Shown here: positions 18,280 through 26,216 of the stretch, piece by piece | How the letters are laid out: each line of letters begins with the position of its first letter | Numbering within the stretch: the stretch's first letter is position 1 | Assembly: GCA_019359725.1 (NCBI GenBank) | Contig: JAHHGR010000049.1 | Coordinates: 1-36,034, forward strand | DNA from: Aphanocapsa lilacina HA4352-LM1 | GTDB lineage: Bacteria; Cyanobacteriota; Cyanobacteriia; Gloeobacterales; Gloeobacteraceae | Reading direction: 5' to 3' | DNA length: 36,034 nucleotides | Program-made: the position numbers and the translations under genes | The notes under the pieces: model-generated | Told to the model about the DNA's origin: nothing | Database searches by the model: none | The model's input: the letters and a program-made list of their open reading frames with translations, nothing else

Positions 18280-19742
18280 TGTTGGTTGAATTTGATGCGT
18301 TGGGAGGCGAACAGGCACATGCGCAGCAGGACCAGCCCTTCGCGAAAATGGGCGATGTTTGACTGGCCGTAGGTGCGCGGCTGGTAGCGGATGGGTACTT
18401 CGACAATGTGCAAGTTGAGCTTGGCGGCTCCGAAAAGCAAATCAAAGTCGCCGAACGGGTCGAAGTCGCCGAAGTAGGCGCGCCCGGCGGCGATTTTTTC
18501 GTAGTCCTCGCGCCAAAGGACCTTTGTGCCGCAGAGGGTGTCTTTGAGGGGTTGATCGAGCAGGAAGCTGAAGACAACTCCAAAAAATTTGTTGGCCAGG
18601 GTATTAAGCCAGGGCATCGCCTCGCGCGAGCGCGGATAAATCAGGCGCGAACCGTTGATAAATTCGCCCCGACCGCTCGCAATCACCGCGTAGAACTTGG
18701 GCAGATCCTCCGGAGGTACGGTCAGATCCGCGTCCAGAATCATCAAAATATCGCCTTTGGCCTGCTCGAAGGCGAGGCGCACCGCGTCGCCCTTGCCCTT
18801 GCCTTTTTGTTTGAACACGCGAATATCGAGGCGCTCGCCGTACTCGCGGGCCACTTCGCCAATCACCTGCCAGGTGTCGTCCTGGGAGTTGCCCTCGACG
18901 AAGAGCAGTTCTGTGTGGCTGCCCAGGGCGGGCAGGCGTTCCACCGCCGCACGGATATTGCCGGCTTCGTTGCGCGCAGGCACGATCACCGAGCAGGTGG
19001 GCAGGGCGGCAGGCTGCGGCCCAAAATCGGGCCGGGTGACCAGGTACTGGGTGAGGCACAGATGCTCGATCAGGGGCAGCCGGGCGGCGTAGCGGTTGAG
19101 CCAGTCGGCCACCAGCGGCACCCGGCGCGGCAGGAGCATGCGGCGTCCCTGCTTGACGACGGTGTAGCCGGTGATGGCGAACAGATTGCGCACGTCGGTG
19201 TCCGAAAGCCAGTTCTGGGCGGGCTGGGGCATGCGTTCTCCTAGGCGTTCTCCCAGGCGCAGCAGCGGTTCCCACAGGTAATTGTGAAAAACCGCCACGA
19301 CGCGGGTGCGGCGGTGGCAGCACGGTCCGAGCCCTTCCAAGACGCTCTGGATGTCGGCCAGATGGCCCAGCACCCCGACCAGCAGGATGTAATCGAACGT
19401 CCGGCCCTCTAGATCCAGTTGCTCGGCGTCCTGGCAGAGAAATTGCAATTCGGGGTGCTGCTCGCGGGCGAGGGCCACCATTGAGGGGCTGAAATCTACC
19501 CCCAATCCCACCGCAGGCTCAAGACTTGCGAGCAAATCGCCGTTGCCCGAGCCGATTTGCAGCACGCGGCTGTGGGTGGGGATCAAAAACCGGCACAGCG
19601 CCTCGATGTCCGCGTAGTAATAGCGGTTGCGCCGCCGCCAGCGCTGCTGGCTGTAGGCCACCGCTTCGAAGTGCTTCTGGATTTCTTCTTTGAAGGCGTA
19701 GGCCGGCGGGTTCGGCGGGACAGGCGAGGGGAGATTGGGCAT
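18276..19742 (-). CDS. SAM-methyltransferase / family-2 glycosyltransferase fusion
   Basis: A 488-residue two-domain protein. Residues 15-245 form a class I methyltransferase (SAM site VLQIGSGNGDL at 60-70, acidic D83, DYILLVGVLGHL at 118-128). Residues 250-488 form a GT2 glycosyltransferase (SVIVPARNEAGNI at 251-263, DADLT at 337-341, NGSRLIYPRSREAMPW, then FGDFDLLFGAAKL). The second half resembles dolichyl/polyprenyl-phosphate sugar transferases but lacks an obvious C-terminal membrane domain. The start at 19742 (MPNLPSP) is chosen because upstream codons overlap the divergent purD gene and look non-coding. It probably transfers and methylates sugars for the cell surface; that is inference. 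Confidence 0.88.
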   Translation of the reverse strand: MPNLPSPVPPNPPAYAFKEEIQKHFEAVAYSQQRWRRRNRYYYADIEALCRFLIPTHSRVLQIGSGNGDLLASLEPAVGLGVDFSPSMVALAREQHPELQFLCQDAEQLDLEGRTFDYILLVGVLGHLADIQSVLEGLGPCCHRRTRVVAVFHNYLWEPLLRLGERLGERMPQPAQNWLSDTDVRNLFAITGYTVVKQGRRMLLPRRVPLVADWLNRYAARLPLIEHLCLTQYLVTRPDFGPQPAALPTCSVIVPARNEAGNIRAAVERLPALGSHTELLFVEGNSQDDTWQVIGEVAREYGERLDIRVFKQKGKGKGDAVRLAFEQAKGDILMILDADLTVPPEDLPKFYAVIASGRGEFINGSRLIYPRSREAMPWLNTLANKFFGVVFSFLLDQPLKDTLCGTKVLWREDYEKIAAGRAYFGDFDPFGDFDLLFGAAKLNLHIVEVPIRYQPRTYGQSNIAHFREGLVLLRMCLFASQRIKFNQH

Positions 19743-19848
19743 GGGCACACGGCAACGGTATTTCCACATTGTTGCAACAGGATGGCCCCGCCGCGAAGCC
19801 CCCGCCCTTGCGATAATCGTGACTGGTCTTTTGGTGGAATCAGGTTCG

Positions 19849-21129
19849 ATGGCATTGAAGATATTGGTGGTCGGCAATGGCGGTCGGGAGCACTGCCTGG
19901 CCTGGGCGCTCGCCCGCTCCGAGGGGGTGGGCCGGATCTGGGTCGCCCCGGGTAACGGCGGCACCGCGACCGAACCCAAGTGCGCCAATCTGGCCGTCTC
20001 GCCGCTCGATTTTGCGGCCCTCGCGGATTTTGCCCGCTCCGAGCGCATTGATCTCACCGTGGTCGGCCCTGAGGCGCCCCTGGCCGCAGGCATCGTCGAT
20101 CACTTCCAGGCCGAGGGACTGGTTATCTTCGGCCCCACGCGCGAAGGGGCGCAACTCGAAGGGAGCAAAGCCTGGGCCAAAAACTTGATGTCCGAAGCCG
20201 GGGTACCCACCGCCGCCGCCAGAAGTTTCACTGACATCAATGCGGCCCGCGCCTACGTGCGCGAACGGGGTGCGCCTCTGGTAGTCAAAGCCGACGGCCT
20301 TGCCGCCGGTAAAGGGGTGACCGTGGCGATGGAGACGGCCGAGGCCCTGGCTGCCCTCGACGCCTTGCCGCGTTTCGGGGCGGCGGGGGCGACCGTTGTT
20401 ATCGAAGAATTTATGGCCGGGGAGGAAGCTTCGGTACTCGCCTTCACCGACGGCAAGACCATCCGGGCGATGGTGCCCGCCCAGGATCACAAGCGCGTAG
20501 GCGAGGGCGACACCGGCCCCAACACCGGCGGCATGGGCGCCTACGCCCCCGCCCCACTCGTGGACGCCGCTTTGATGCGGCAAATCGAGGAGCGCGTTCT
20601 TGCTCCTACCCTCACCGCTTTGCAAAAGCGGGGAATCGACTACCGGGGCGTGCTGTATGCCGGATTGATGATTGGTCCCGACGGCACGGTACGGGTAGTC
20701 GAATTCAATTGCCGCCTAGGTGATCCCGAGACCCAGGTGGTTCTGCCGCTGCTGAAGGCTCCTTTGGGAGAAGTGCTCCTGGCCACTGTCCAGGGCCGCC
20801 TCGATCGGATGGATTTGCAATGGAAACCGGGTGCTGCCGCCTGCGTGGTACTCGCGGCGGGTGGTTATCCGGGTGAATACCATCAGGGTGATGTGATTAC
20901 GGGCCTGGAGGCGGCCCATGCTCGGGGCGGCCTCGTCTTCCACAGCGGCACCCGCCGGGAGGAAGACCGGCTCCTAAGCGCCGGGGGCCGCGTCCTGGCA
21001 GTAACCGCCCTGGGCGATGCCCTAGAAAGCGCCATCGCCAACGCTTACCAAGCTGTCAATTGCATTGCGTTAAAAGGTGTTTATTATCGCCGTGATATCG
21101 GTTGGCGGGCTTTGCCTCTACGCCAGTAA
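19849..21129 (+). CDS. purD: Phosphoribosylamine-glycine ligase
   Basis: A 426-residue GAR synthetase. It has N-terminal KILVVGNGGREHCLAWAL and the ATP-grasp core with VVKADGLAAGKGV, EEFMAGEEASVLAF and the signature NTGGMGAYAPAP. VVEFNCRLGDPETQ binds metal-ATP. The protein ends in the usual short C-terminal domain. It catalyses the second step of purine synthesis, joining glycine to phosphoribosylamine. The ATG at 19849 aligns with the family start; the frame extends 114 bp upstream without family support. It is divergent from the fusion gene, with 106 bp between. Confidence 0.97.
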   Translation: MALKILVVGNGGREHCLAWALARSEGVGRIWVAPGNGGTATEPKCANLAVSPLDFAALADFARSERIDLTVVGPEAPLAAGIVDHFQAEGLVIFGPTREGAQLEGSKAWAKNLMSEAGVPTAAARSFTDINAARAYVRERGAPLVVKADGLAAGKGVTVAMETAEALAALDALPRFGAAGATVVIEEFMAGEEASVLAFTDGKTIRAMVPAQDHKRVGEGDTGPNTGGMGAYAPAPLVDAALMRQIEERVLAPTLTALQKRGIDYRGVLYAGLMIGPDGTVRVVEFNCRLGDPETQVVLPLLKAPLGEVLLATVQGRLDRMDLQWKPGAAACVVLAAGGYPGEYHQGDVITGLEAAHARGGLVFHSGTRREEDRLLSAGGRVLAVTALGDALESAIANAYQAVNCIALKGVYYRRDIGWRALPLRQ

Positions 21130-21152
21130 ATTTAGAGCTGATGGGTAAAGTC

Positions 21153-21221
21153 CAGAAGTGTTGAATGTCAAGAAATGAGGGTGCAAAACAGAAGTGTTGA
21201 ATCACTGATTCAACACTTCTG
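21153..21221. repeat. Three copies of CAGAAGTGTTGAAT, two forming a near-perfect palindrome
   Basis: CAGAAGTGTTGAAT occurs at 21153-21166 and again at 21189-21202. A reverse copy at 21208-21221 pairs with the second. The full dyad 21189-21221 has 16-bp perfect arms and one central base. It lies 24 bp after purD and could act as a terminator-type hairpin, but it is not followed by a T-run. It looks more like transposon ends or a repeat element. Confidence 0.75.
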
Positions 21222-21227
21222 GCATTT

Positions 21228-21456
21228 AAGGGGTGACAAACATCCTTCAAATTCGTGCCCAGAGCATGTTTGACCGATGTGGGATCGCTCAAGTTGTGCT
21301 TGCTTTTTGACTAAATTCGCAATAGACAAAGCCTGAAAGCCGGATTTCTCCGTTCCCCAGATTCGCGACGAGGGTCGAAAACGACTCTCAGTCAAGCGGA
21401 TGTCAGAAGCGCAAATCCCCTTCAGGCAAGCCTTTGGTCATACTCTGTCACCCCTT
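21228..21456. mobile_element. 229-bp element with 11-bp perfect terminal inverted repeats
   Basis: AAGGGGTGACA at 21228-21238 and TGTCACCCCTT at 21446-21456 are exact inverted repeats. The interior is lower in GC than the flanks and has no gene I recognise; a 61-residue minus-strand frame (21210-21395) is weak. A non-autonomous MITE or a deleted IS is the likely explanation. Confidence 0.5.
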
Positions 21457-21485
21457 GAAGTACTGAAATAGACGTCAAGTCTACT

Positions 21486-21950
21486 TCAGAGGTGCGGATT
21501 GCTTGCGGGTTCCCCCGCACTGTTTGTCCAGATGTCGTCCGGCAACGACCGGTCGCGGTAGCAGATGCGATCATGGTCAGGACAGGTGATCGTGTCGATC
21601 GGAGCGCGTGTACCGACAACAAAGCATCGGGTGACCGACCTGCTACGATTTTCAAGGTAGTGGCCGATCGGCACCCCGGCGCGGAATGTCGCAGCGTCGC
21701 CCGCTCGCAGCAGTTTCTCCTCGACTCCTTCGATGAGCGTAATCTCGCCTTCAAGGACAAAGACCATTTCATCCTCAACGCTGTGCCAATGCTTGATCGA
21801 CGAGCGGGAGCCTGGCTGCAGCTCCTCGATAAGAGCACCAAACTGGTTGAGTCCACCGGCTTCACTGATCCAGAGCGTGCGGTCAGGTTGTGCAGATCCC
21901 TTGGAGAAGTTCTCTTCGACGACAAATTGATCTGGGGTGATGACGGGCAT
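21486..21950 (-). CDS. Cupin-domain protein
   Basis: 154 residues with a single cupin barrel. The metal-binding motif 1 is visible as HWHSVEDEMVFVLEGE (two His and a Glu), and motif 2 includes GDAATFRAGVPIGHYLEN with its His. The C-terminal third (about 110-154) lacks a family match. GGAGAA lies about 7 nt before the ATG. It is 19 bp downstream of the nagZ-like gene on the same strand. Function beyond metal-binding cupin is unknown. Confidence 0.88.
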   Translation of the reverse strand: MPVITPDQFVVEENFSKGSAQPDRTLWISEAGGLNQFGALIEELQPGSRSSIKHWHSVEDEMVFVLEGEITLIEGVEEKLLRAGDAATFRAGVPIGHYLENRSRSVTRCFVVGTRAPIDTITCPDHDRICYRDRSLPDDIWTNSAGEPASNPHL

Positions 21951-21969
21951 GCTTGGTTCTCCAACACAT

Positions 21970-23676
21970 TTAACGCTCGATACTCACAGGCAATCTTCCA
22001 CTCCAGGGCCGGCCTGACGCCAGGGCGGCGGCGGCTGTTACCTGACTTGCCTTGGAGTCGTCGTAGGCACAAATAAGCGTCGGCAGTTGCCGCACAGCCG
22101 CGAGGGCGTAGGGGCTGCCGAAGGAAATGAATACGACGCGCGGATTGATGGCCCGGAGTTCTTCGAGAGCCTTCAGGTGCGCACCGCTCAGATCGGCGCT
22201 GTTGTCGCCCACAAAGACTTTCAAGTAAGCGGCCACCACCAGCACGTCGCAGCCGCGCGCTAGAGTACGGGCAGATTCCAGTTCGGCGGGGGTGGGCGCG
22301 AGCGACAGGCGCAGGTGCTCGAAGGAGCGCAACCGCCTGAGGGCAGGAACAAATTCATCGCTGTCGCGGCCGAAGGCTCCCGCACCTTCAAAGTTGGTGA
22401 GACTCACCACCCCCAACCGGCGCTCGGGAGCAAGCGGCAACAGAGAAGCGCGATCTTGCACCAGGGTGAGGGCGCGGCGGGCGATGCGCTCGGCCGCTTG
22501 CTGGTGCTTGGGGTTTCCCAGGATGGCCAGACCCGCCAGATCGACCTGTGAAGAGCGATCGAGGCCCGCCCAGGCTTTGGCTTCAAGAATGCGCCGCACC
22601 GAGCGGTCGAGGCGCTCAGCGCTCAGGCGCCCCGCACTCAGCGCCATCTTGATCGCCTTCGTACCAATCTCCACCCCCACCAGCGGCGAATGTTCGCCCT
22701 TCGCATTCAGGCCGGTCGGGATGACCAGCACATCGCAGCCCGCTTCGAGGGCGAGCAGTTGGGCGCGGGCGTAGTCGCCTTTGGCGTATTCGATAATTGC
22801 CCCCATCCCGAGCGAATCGGTGTAGACCAGGCCGCCAAAGCCCAACTGCCGCCGCAAAAACCCCTCGATCACCCGGGGCGAACAGGTGGCGGGAACCGGC
22901 TCGGAGTCGATGGCCTGCACCCACAGGTGGGCTGCCATGACGCCGTGGGGAGCGCGGCCGGACAGCACGCTGCGAAAGGGCTTCAGTTCGACTTGTTCTA
23001 GAGCGGCCAGACTGCCCGGCAGGGCCGCCAGTTCGCGGTGGGTGTCGGCGCTGACGTTGCCGTGGCCGGGAAAGTGCTTGGCGGTGGCCATTGCCCCCTG
23101 CGATTCGAGCCCGGCGATGTAGGCCGCTGCCAGGCGGCTGACCAGTTCGGGCGACTGGCCGAAGGAGCGCACGTTGATGATCGGGTTGCGCGGGTTGTTG
23201 TTGACATCGAGTACCGGGGCAAAGACAACGTGCACCCCGAGGGCGCGCGCCTCGCGGGCGGTGATCTCCCCCGCTGCGCGCGCCAGATCCGTATCCCCCG
23301 CCGCTCCTAGGGCCATGGCGATGGGCAGATCCGTCGCCCCGTCGATGTAAGCACCCACCCCGCGCTCAAAATCGGCGCTCACCAACAGCGGCACAGTACT
23401 CGCCGCCTGCAGGGCGTTGAGTTGCTCCGCCAGGGCGCGCGCCCCGGTGCGGTAGATGATCAATCCCCCCACCCCAAAGCGTTCGACTAGAACGCGCCCC
23501 TCCTCGGGCGATTCGAGCATCGGCATCATGACTTGGCCGATTTTCGCTTCGAGGCTCAGGCCCGCCAGGGTGCGCTCCACCCAGTGGCGGTGCTCGCGGG
23601 CCAGCACCGCAGCAGGCTGCAGCAGCGACCACAGCCCGCCCAGCGCGAACAGAGAAAACAACCGGCGGGAAATCAT
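21970..23676 (-). CDS. Exported beta-N-acetylhexosaminidase (GH3, NagZ-type)
   Basis: A 568-residue glycoside hydrolase family 3 enzyme. The signal peptide ends at about residue 26 (AVLA). The catalytic domain has VSADFERGVGAY, the NagZ signature K200-HFPGHG with acid/base residues D211-T-H213, and nucleophile D287 (YTDSLGMGAI). Residues from about 380 form a second alpha/beta domain, so it is longer than single-domain NagZ. It would release GlcNAc from peptidoglycan fragments. The signal peptide implies a periplasmic site, unlike cytoplasmic E. coli NagZ. It lies 26 bp downstream of fur. Confidence 0.93.
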   Translation of the reverse strand: MISRRLFSLFALGGLWSLLQPAAVLAREHRHWVERTLAGLSLEAKIGQVMMPMLESPEEGRVLVERFGVGGLIIYRTGARALAEQLNALQAASTVPLLVSADFERGVGAYIDGATDLPIAMALGAAGDTDLARAAGEITAREARALGVHVVFAPVLDVNNNPRNPIINVRSFGQSPELVSRLAAAYIAGLESQGAMATAKHFPGHGNVSADTHRELAALPGSLAALEQVELKPFRSVLSGRAPHGVMAAHLWVQAIDSEPVPATCSPRVIEGFLRRQLGFGGLVYTDSLGMGAIIEYAKGDYARAQLLALEAGCDVLVIPTGLNAKGEHSPLVGVEIGTKAIKMALSAGRLSAERLDRSVRRILEAKAWAGLDRSSQVDLAGLAILGNPKHQQAAERIARRALTLVQDRASLLPLAPERRLGVVSLTNFEGAGAFGRDSDEFVPALRRLRSFEHLRLSLAPTPAELESARTLARGCDVLVVAAYLKVFVGDNSADLSGAHLKALEELRAINPRVVFISFGSPYALAAVRQLPTLICAYDDSKASQVTAAAALASGRPWSGRLPVSIER

Positions 23677-23702
23677 CGCCCTATTCTAAGGGGCGGGGGC
23701 CG

Positions 23703-24164
23703 CTACAGCGGCACGATCGAGCGCTGGCACTCCGGGCAGACCGCGTGGATGGTCAGCTGGCAGTCGAGCAGCTTGAAGCCGCGCTCGGTGGCCGCCTTCG
23801 AACCGATGGTGAGAATCGGGTTGCTTTTAAATTCGATGGTGCGGTAGCACTTGACGCAGACCAGATGGTGATGGTGGTGTGGGTAGGGTTGGTTGAGTTC
23901 GTAGTGCTTGTGGCCTTCGGCCAGTTCAAGCTCGCGCAGGATGCCCATGCGCGCCATCAGCTTCAACGTGCGGTAAACCGTCGAAAGACTGATGCCACTC
24001 GATGTCTCCAGCCGCGCGTGCAGCTCCTCGGCATTGAGGTGATTGCCCGCCGGCAGCTCCTGGAACACCTTCAAGATCGTCTCGCGCTGGGGAGTCATCC
24101 GCCAGCCCTTCGAATTGAGTTCCGCTTTGAGGGCCGCCGATGTGTATTGAGTAGAGTTGACCAT
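23703..24164 (-). CDS. fur: Ferric uptake regulator, FurA type
   Basis: A 153-residue Fur-family repressor. The N-terminal winged helix has ELNSKGWRMTPQRETIL and SLSTVYRTLKLMARMGIL. The metal-binding HHHHHLVCVKC region and a second CPEC pair near the C-terminus (structural zinc) follow. The middle and C-terminal parts (HKHYELNQPYPHHHHHL, LLDCQLTIHAVCPECQR) are as in cyanobacterial FurA rather than Zur or PerR. It represses iron-uptake genes when Fe(II) is sufficient. The start at 24164 has only a weak ribosome site. It heads a probable unit with nagZ and cupin. On its upstream side, TATATT at about 24195-24200 (minus strand) is a possible -10. Confidence 0.93.
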   Translation of the reverse strand: MVNSTQYTSAALKAELNSKGWRMTPQRETILKVFQELPAGNHLNAEELHARLETSSGISLSTVYRTLKLMARMGILRELELAEGHKHYELNQPYPHHHHHLVCVKCYRTIEFKSNPILTIGSKAATERGFKLLDCQLTIHAVCPECQRSIVPL

Positions 24165-24275
24165 GGGCCGTTCTCAAAAAGCTTTGCTTGTTGACAATAT
24201 ACACGAGCAGCACCGGGAATGGGCAGCCCCGACCGGTGGAGATCTAAATAAATGTGATCCACCCTCTACAATCTG

Positions 24276-24752
24276 TTACAAAAAGGTGGCGCCGCGCAGC
24301 GACTGGTTTTGCAGGCGCATCTGGCGCAAGCCCTCGGCCAGTTTCTCAAAAGCGTCGGCCTCCTCACCGGTAGATTTTCCCGCTTCGATCCAGTCGCGCA
24401 CATCGAGTTCGAAGCGCGCCAGGTCGTAGTGGCGGTCGAGCACGAGCAAAAAGCGACCCACCTCGACTTTGTGCAGGAAAACTCCCGGCCAGCTCAGCAG
24501 CGGGGCAATCTCCCCCACCCACACCAGCGCCGTCTCCGGAGCCAGCAGGTGCACCTCGACACCGTCGGGTACCGGGGTGAACTGGGTGCCCTCCACCAGC
24601 TTGACGATCGCCGTCGCCATGTCGGAGTCGATCTCGCGCAGGCGAGTAACCACATCCTCGGGTAAGACCAGATAATAAGATTTCGAGGGACGTCCAAACT
24701 TTTTTGGTCGCCCGGTCTTGCCCTTTTTCTTCTCCCCCGTGGCCTTCGGCAT
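24276..24752 (-). CDS. Hypothetical protein with basic GRPKK-type N-terminus
   Basis: 158 residues. The N-terminus KKKGKTGRPKKFGRPSKSY has two GRPxK motifs as in AT-hook DNA-binding peptides. LPEDVVTRLREIDSDMATAIVKLVEG follows and looks like a ribbon-helix-helix-like or short helical segment. The rest is alpha/beta without a recognised family (LLVLDRHYDLARFELDVRDWIEAG). The start at 24752 excludes 33 upstream codons of unlike composition. No strong ribosome site. A DNA-binding role is inference from the basic motifs. Confidence 0.65.
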   Translation of the reverse strand: MPKATGEKKKGKTGRPKKFGRPSKSYYLVLPEDVVTRLREIDSDMATAIVKLVEGTQFTPVPDGVEVHLLAPETALVWVGEIAPLLSWPGVFLHKVEVGRFLLVLDRHYDLARFELDVRDWIEAGKSTGEEADAFEKLAEGLRQMRLQNQSLRGATFL

Positions 24753-24910
24753 GATAGCTATGTAGGATTCCGCGATATTTTGACTTTTGCTATGTAAAAT
24801 ACACTCAAAACCGACTTTCACGGAATAAATTATAACAACCGGTCCGGGCACGGACCAGCGGGGCGCAATGTCAGTAGGTTACGGGGCATACGGTGGGAGC
24901 GAAGTAGGAG

Positions 24911-25096
24911 ATGTTACAGGGACTCAGCTTTTTAGGCCGGCAGGTGATTGTCCTCTACGAGTGCTACTGGGGACAACTCGGCCGCATCCGCGCCCTCGAT
25001 CGCTCCGGGCTGTGGATTATTGAACTGGACGAAGGGGACGAGTACGGCCCGGTGGTGCTCGCCCTCGAATCGCAGGCGTTTCGTCTGGCCACCTGA
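24911..25096 (+). CDS. Small hypothetical protein (61 aa)
   Basis: 61 residues (MLQGLSFLGRQVIVLYECYW...), with GC-rich third positions like its neighbours and a small beta-barrel-like pattern. AGGAG abuts the ATG with no spacing, which is poor for initiation; no better in-frame start is seen. I do not recognise a family. The small lipoprotein gene converges on it from the right. Confidence 0.5.
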   Translation: MLQGLSFLGRQVIVLYECYWGQLGRIRALDRSGLWIIELDEGDEYGPVVLALESQAFRLAT

Positions 25097-25109
25097 CACT
25101 TGGCCGGCT

Positions 25110-25550
25110 CTAGCTGCCCCCGGCGTTCTGGCGCCGGTCGACCTGGTTGGGGAAGCCTGCCGCTTTCATGTTTTCGAGTTTAAAGGGCGGCTTGGCCGTC
25201 TCGGGCAGGTAGACATCGAGTTCGATCGCACTGGTCCCCGCCGCAACCTCAGCCAGGGAACCTACCCGCCGCCGGGTAATGGCAAGGGTGCCGTTGGCAT
25301 CGGTGATCTTGCCGAAAACATCGACATTTTTGGCCGGTTTCTCGGCAGGATTGACCGCCGTTCCCCGAAGGCGGTAGCAGCGCGTCGGCACGTTGACCGA
25401 GTCGTTGAGGCTGATGCTCGCTCCCCCTTTACTGCCGGGGGGGCAGTCGACGACGGCGAGATCTTTGAGGGCGATTTCGATTTTGCTCGCTTCGCCGCAG
25501 CCGGCCAGGAGCAAAACGGTGCACAACAGTCCACATCTGACCCAGCGCAT
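25110..25550 (-). CDS. Hypothetical lipoprotein
   Basis: 146 residues. The signal VLLLAGC places the lipidated Cys at 18. The mature part has a beta-sandwich pattern of the FxLYD type (LRGTAVNPAEKPAKNVDVFGKI, then ITRRRVGSLAEVAAGTSAIELDVYLP). The start at 25550 has AGGAGA 5-6 nt upstream. The longer frame to 25781 overlaps the divergent ruvC and is rejected. Function unknown; it is probably anchored to the plasma membrane. Confidence 0.75.
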   Translation of the reverse strand: MRWVRCGLLCTVLLLAGCGEASKIEIALKDLAVVDCPPGSKGGASISLNDSVNVPTRCYRLRGTAVNPAEKPAKNVDVFGKITDANGTLAITRRRVGSLAEVAAGTSAIELDVYLPETAKPPFKLENMKAAGFPNQVDRRQNAGGS

Positions 25551-25648
25551 GGTATCTCCTGCGAATATCCACCCCCGATGATAGTAAACCCCTGGAGATT
25601 TAGCGTCCGCAGGTTGTAGTCTGGGCAGTATCTCGCAAAATGTGCGGC

Positions 25649-26161
25649 ATGCGGATTCTCGGTCTCGATCCGGGCGTGGCGATCGTCGGTTACGGAGTGC
25701 TCGACTTTTTTGACAGTGCTCCGCCAGTGGTGTGCGACTACGGCATCGTGCAGACCTCGGCAAAAACCGCCTTCGAAGCAAGACTTGCGGCCATCTACGA
25801 GGACATCAACAGTTTATTTTCTGCCCACACGCCCGACCTGGTTGCTATCGAAAAACTCTTCTTCTACAAGATGGGCAACACGATCTCGGTGGCCCAGGCG
25901 CGGGGAGTGGTGCTCCTGTGCGCCGCCCAGCACGGGGTGCCCTATGTCGAATTCAGTCCGCCCCAGGTCAAACTCGCCCTCACCGGCGACGGCCGTGCCG
26001 ACAAACGCGCCATCCAAGAGGCCGTGCAGCGCGAGTTGGGGCTGATTGCCGTGCCCAAACCCGACGACGCCGCCGACGCCCTGGCCATTGCCCTCAACGG
26101 CTGGTTCCACCGCCTGCCCCCCGCCGCCCGAGAAGCCGTTCCCGCCTACAGCGTCGGTTAA
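25649..26161 (+). CDS. ruvC: Holliday junction resolvase RuvC
   Basis: 170 residues, full length for RuvC. The four catalytic acids fit the E. coli pattern: D7 (ILGLDPG), E68 (VAIEKLFF), D140 and D143 (PDDAADALAIAL). It resolves Holliday junctions with RuvAB during recombination and repair. An earlier in-frame ATG at 25640 adds three residues (MCG); the family starts at MRILGLDPG, so 25649 is chosen. No clear ribosome site. Convergent with ispH. Confidence 0.96.
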   Translation: MRILGLDPGVAIVGYGVLDFFDSAPPVVCDYGIVQTSAKTAFEARLAAIYEDINSLFSAHTPDLVAIEKLFFYKMGNTISVAQARGVVLLCAAQHGVPYVEFSPPQVKLALTGDGRADKRAIQEAVQRELGLIAVPKPDDAADALAIALNGWFHRLPPAAREAVPAYSVG

Positions 26162-26200
26162 GAGCGCTGGGCTGCGTAGCGAAGGCGCAGGGCTACCCTC

Positions 26201-26216
26201 GGCGCTCTAGAGCGCC
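26201..26216. terminator. Palindrome between ruvC and ispH
   Basis: GGCGCTCTAGAGCGCC is a perfect 16-nt palindrome that contains the ispH stop codon. It sits in the convergent ruvC-ispH gap and could serve both genes, but there is no T-run on either side. Confidence 0.35.

Noticed and set aside
19743..20093. 117-residue N-terminal extension of the methyltransferase-glycosyltransferase
   Set aside because: It lies opposite the start of purD and is Arg/Ser/Pro-rich without domain similarity.
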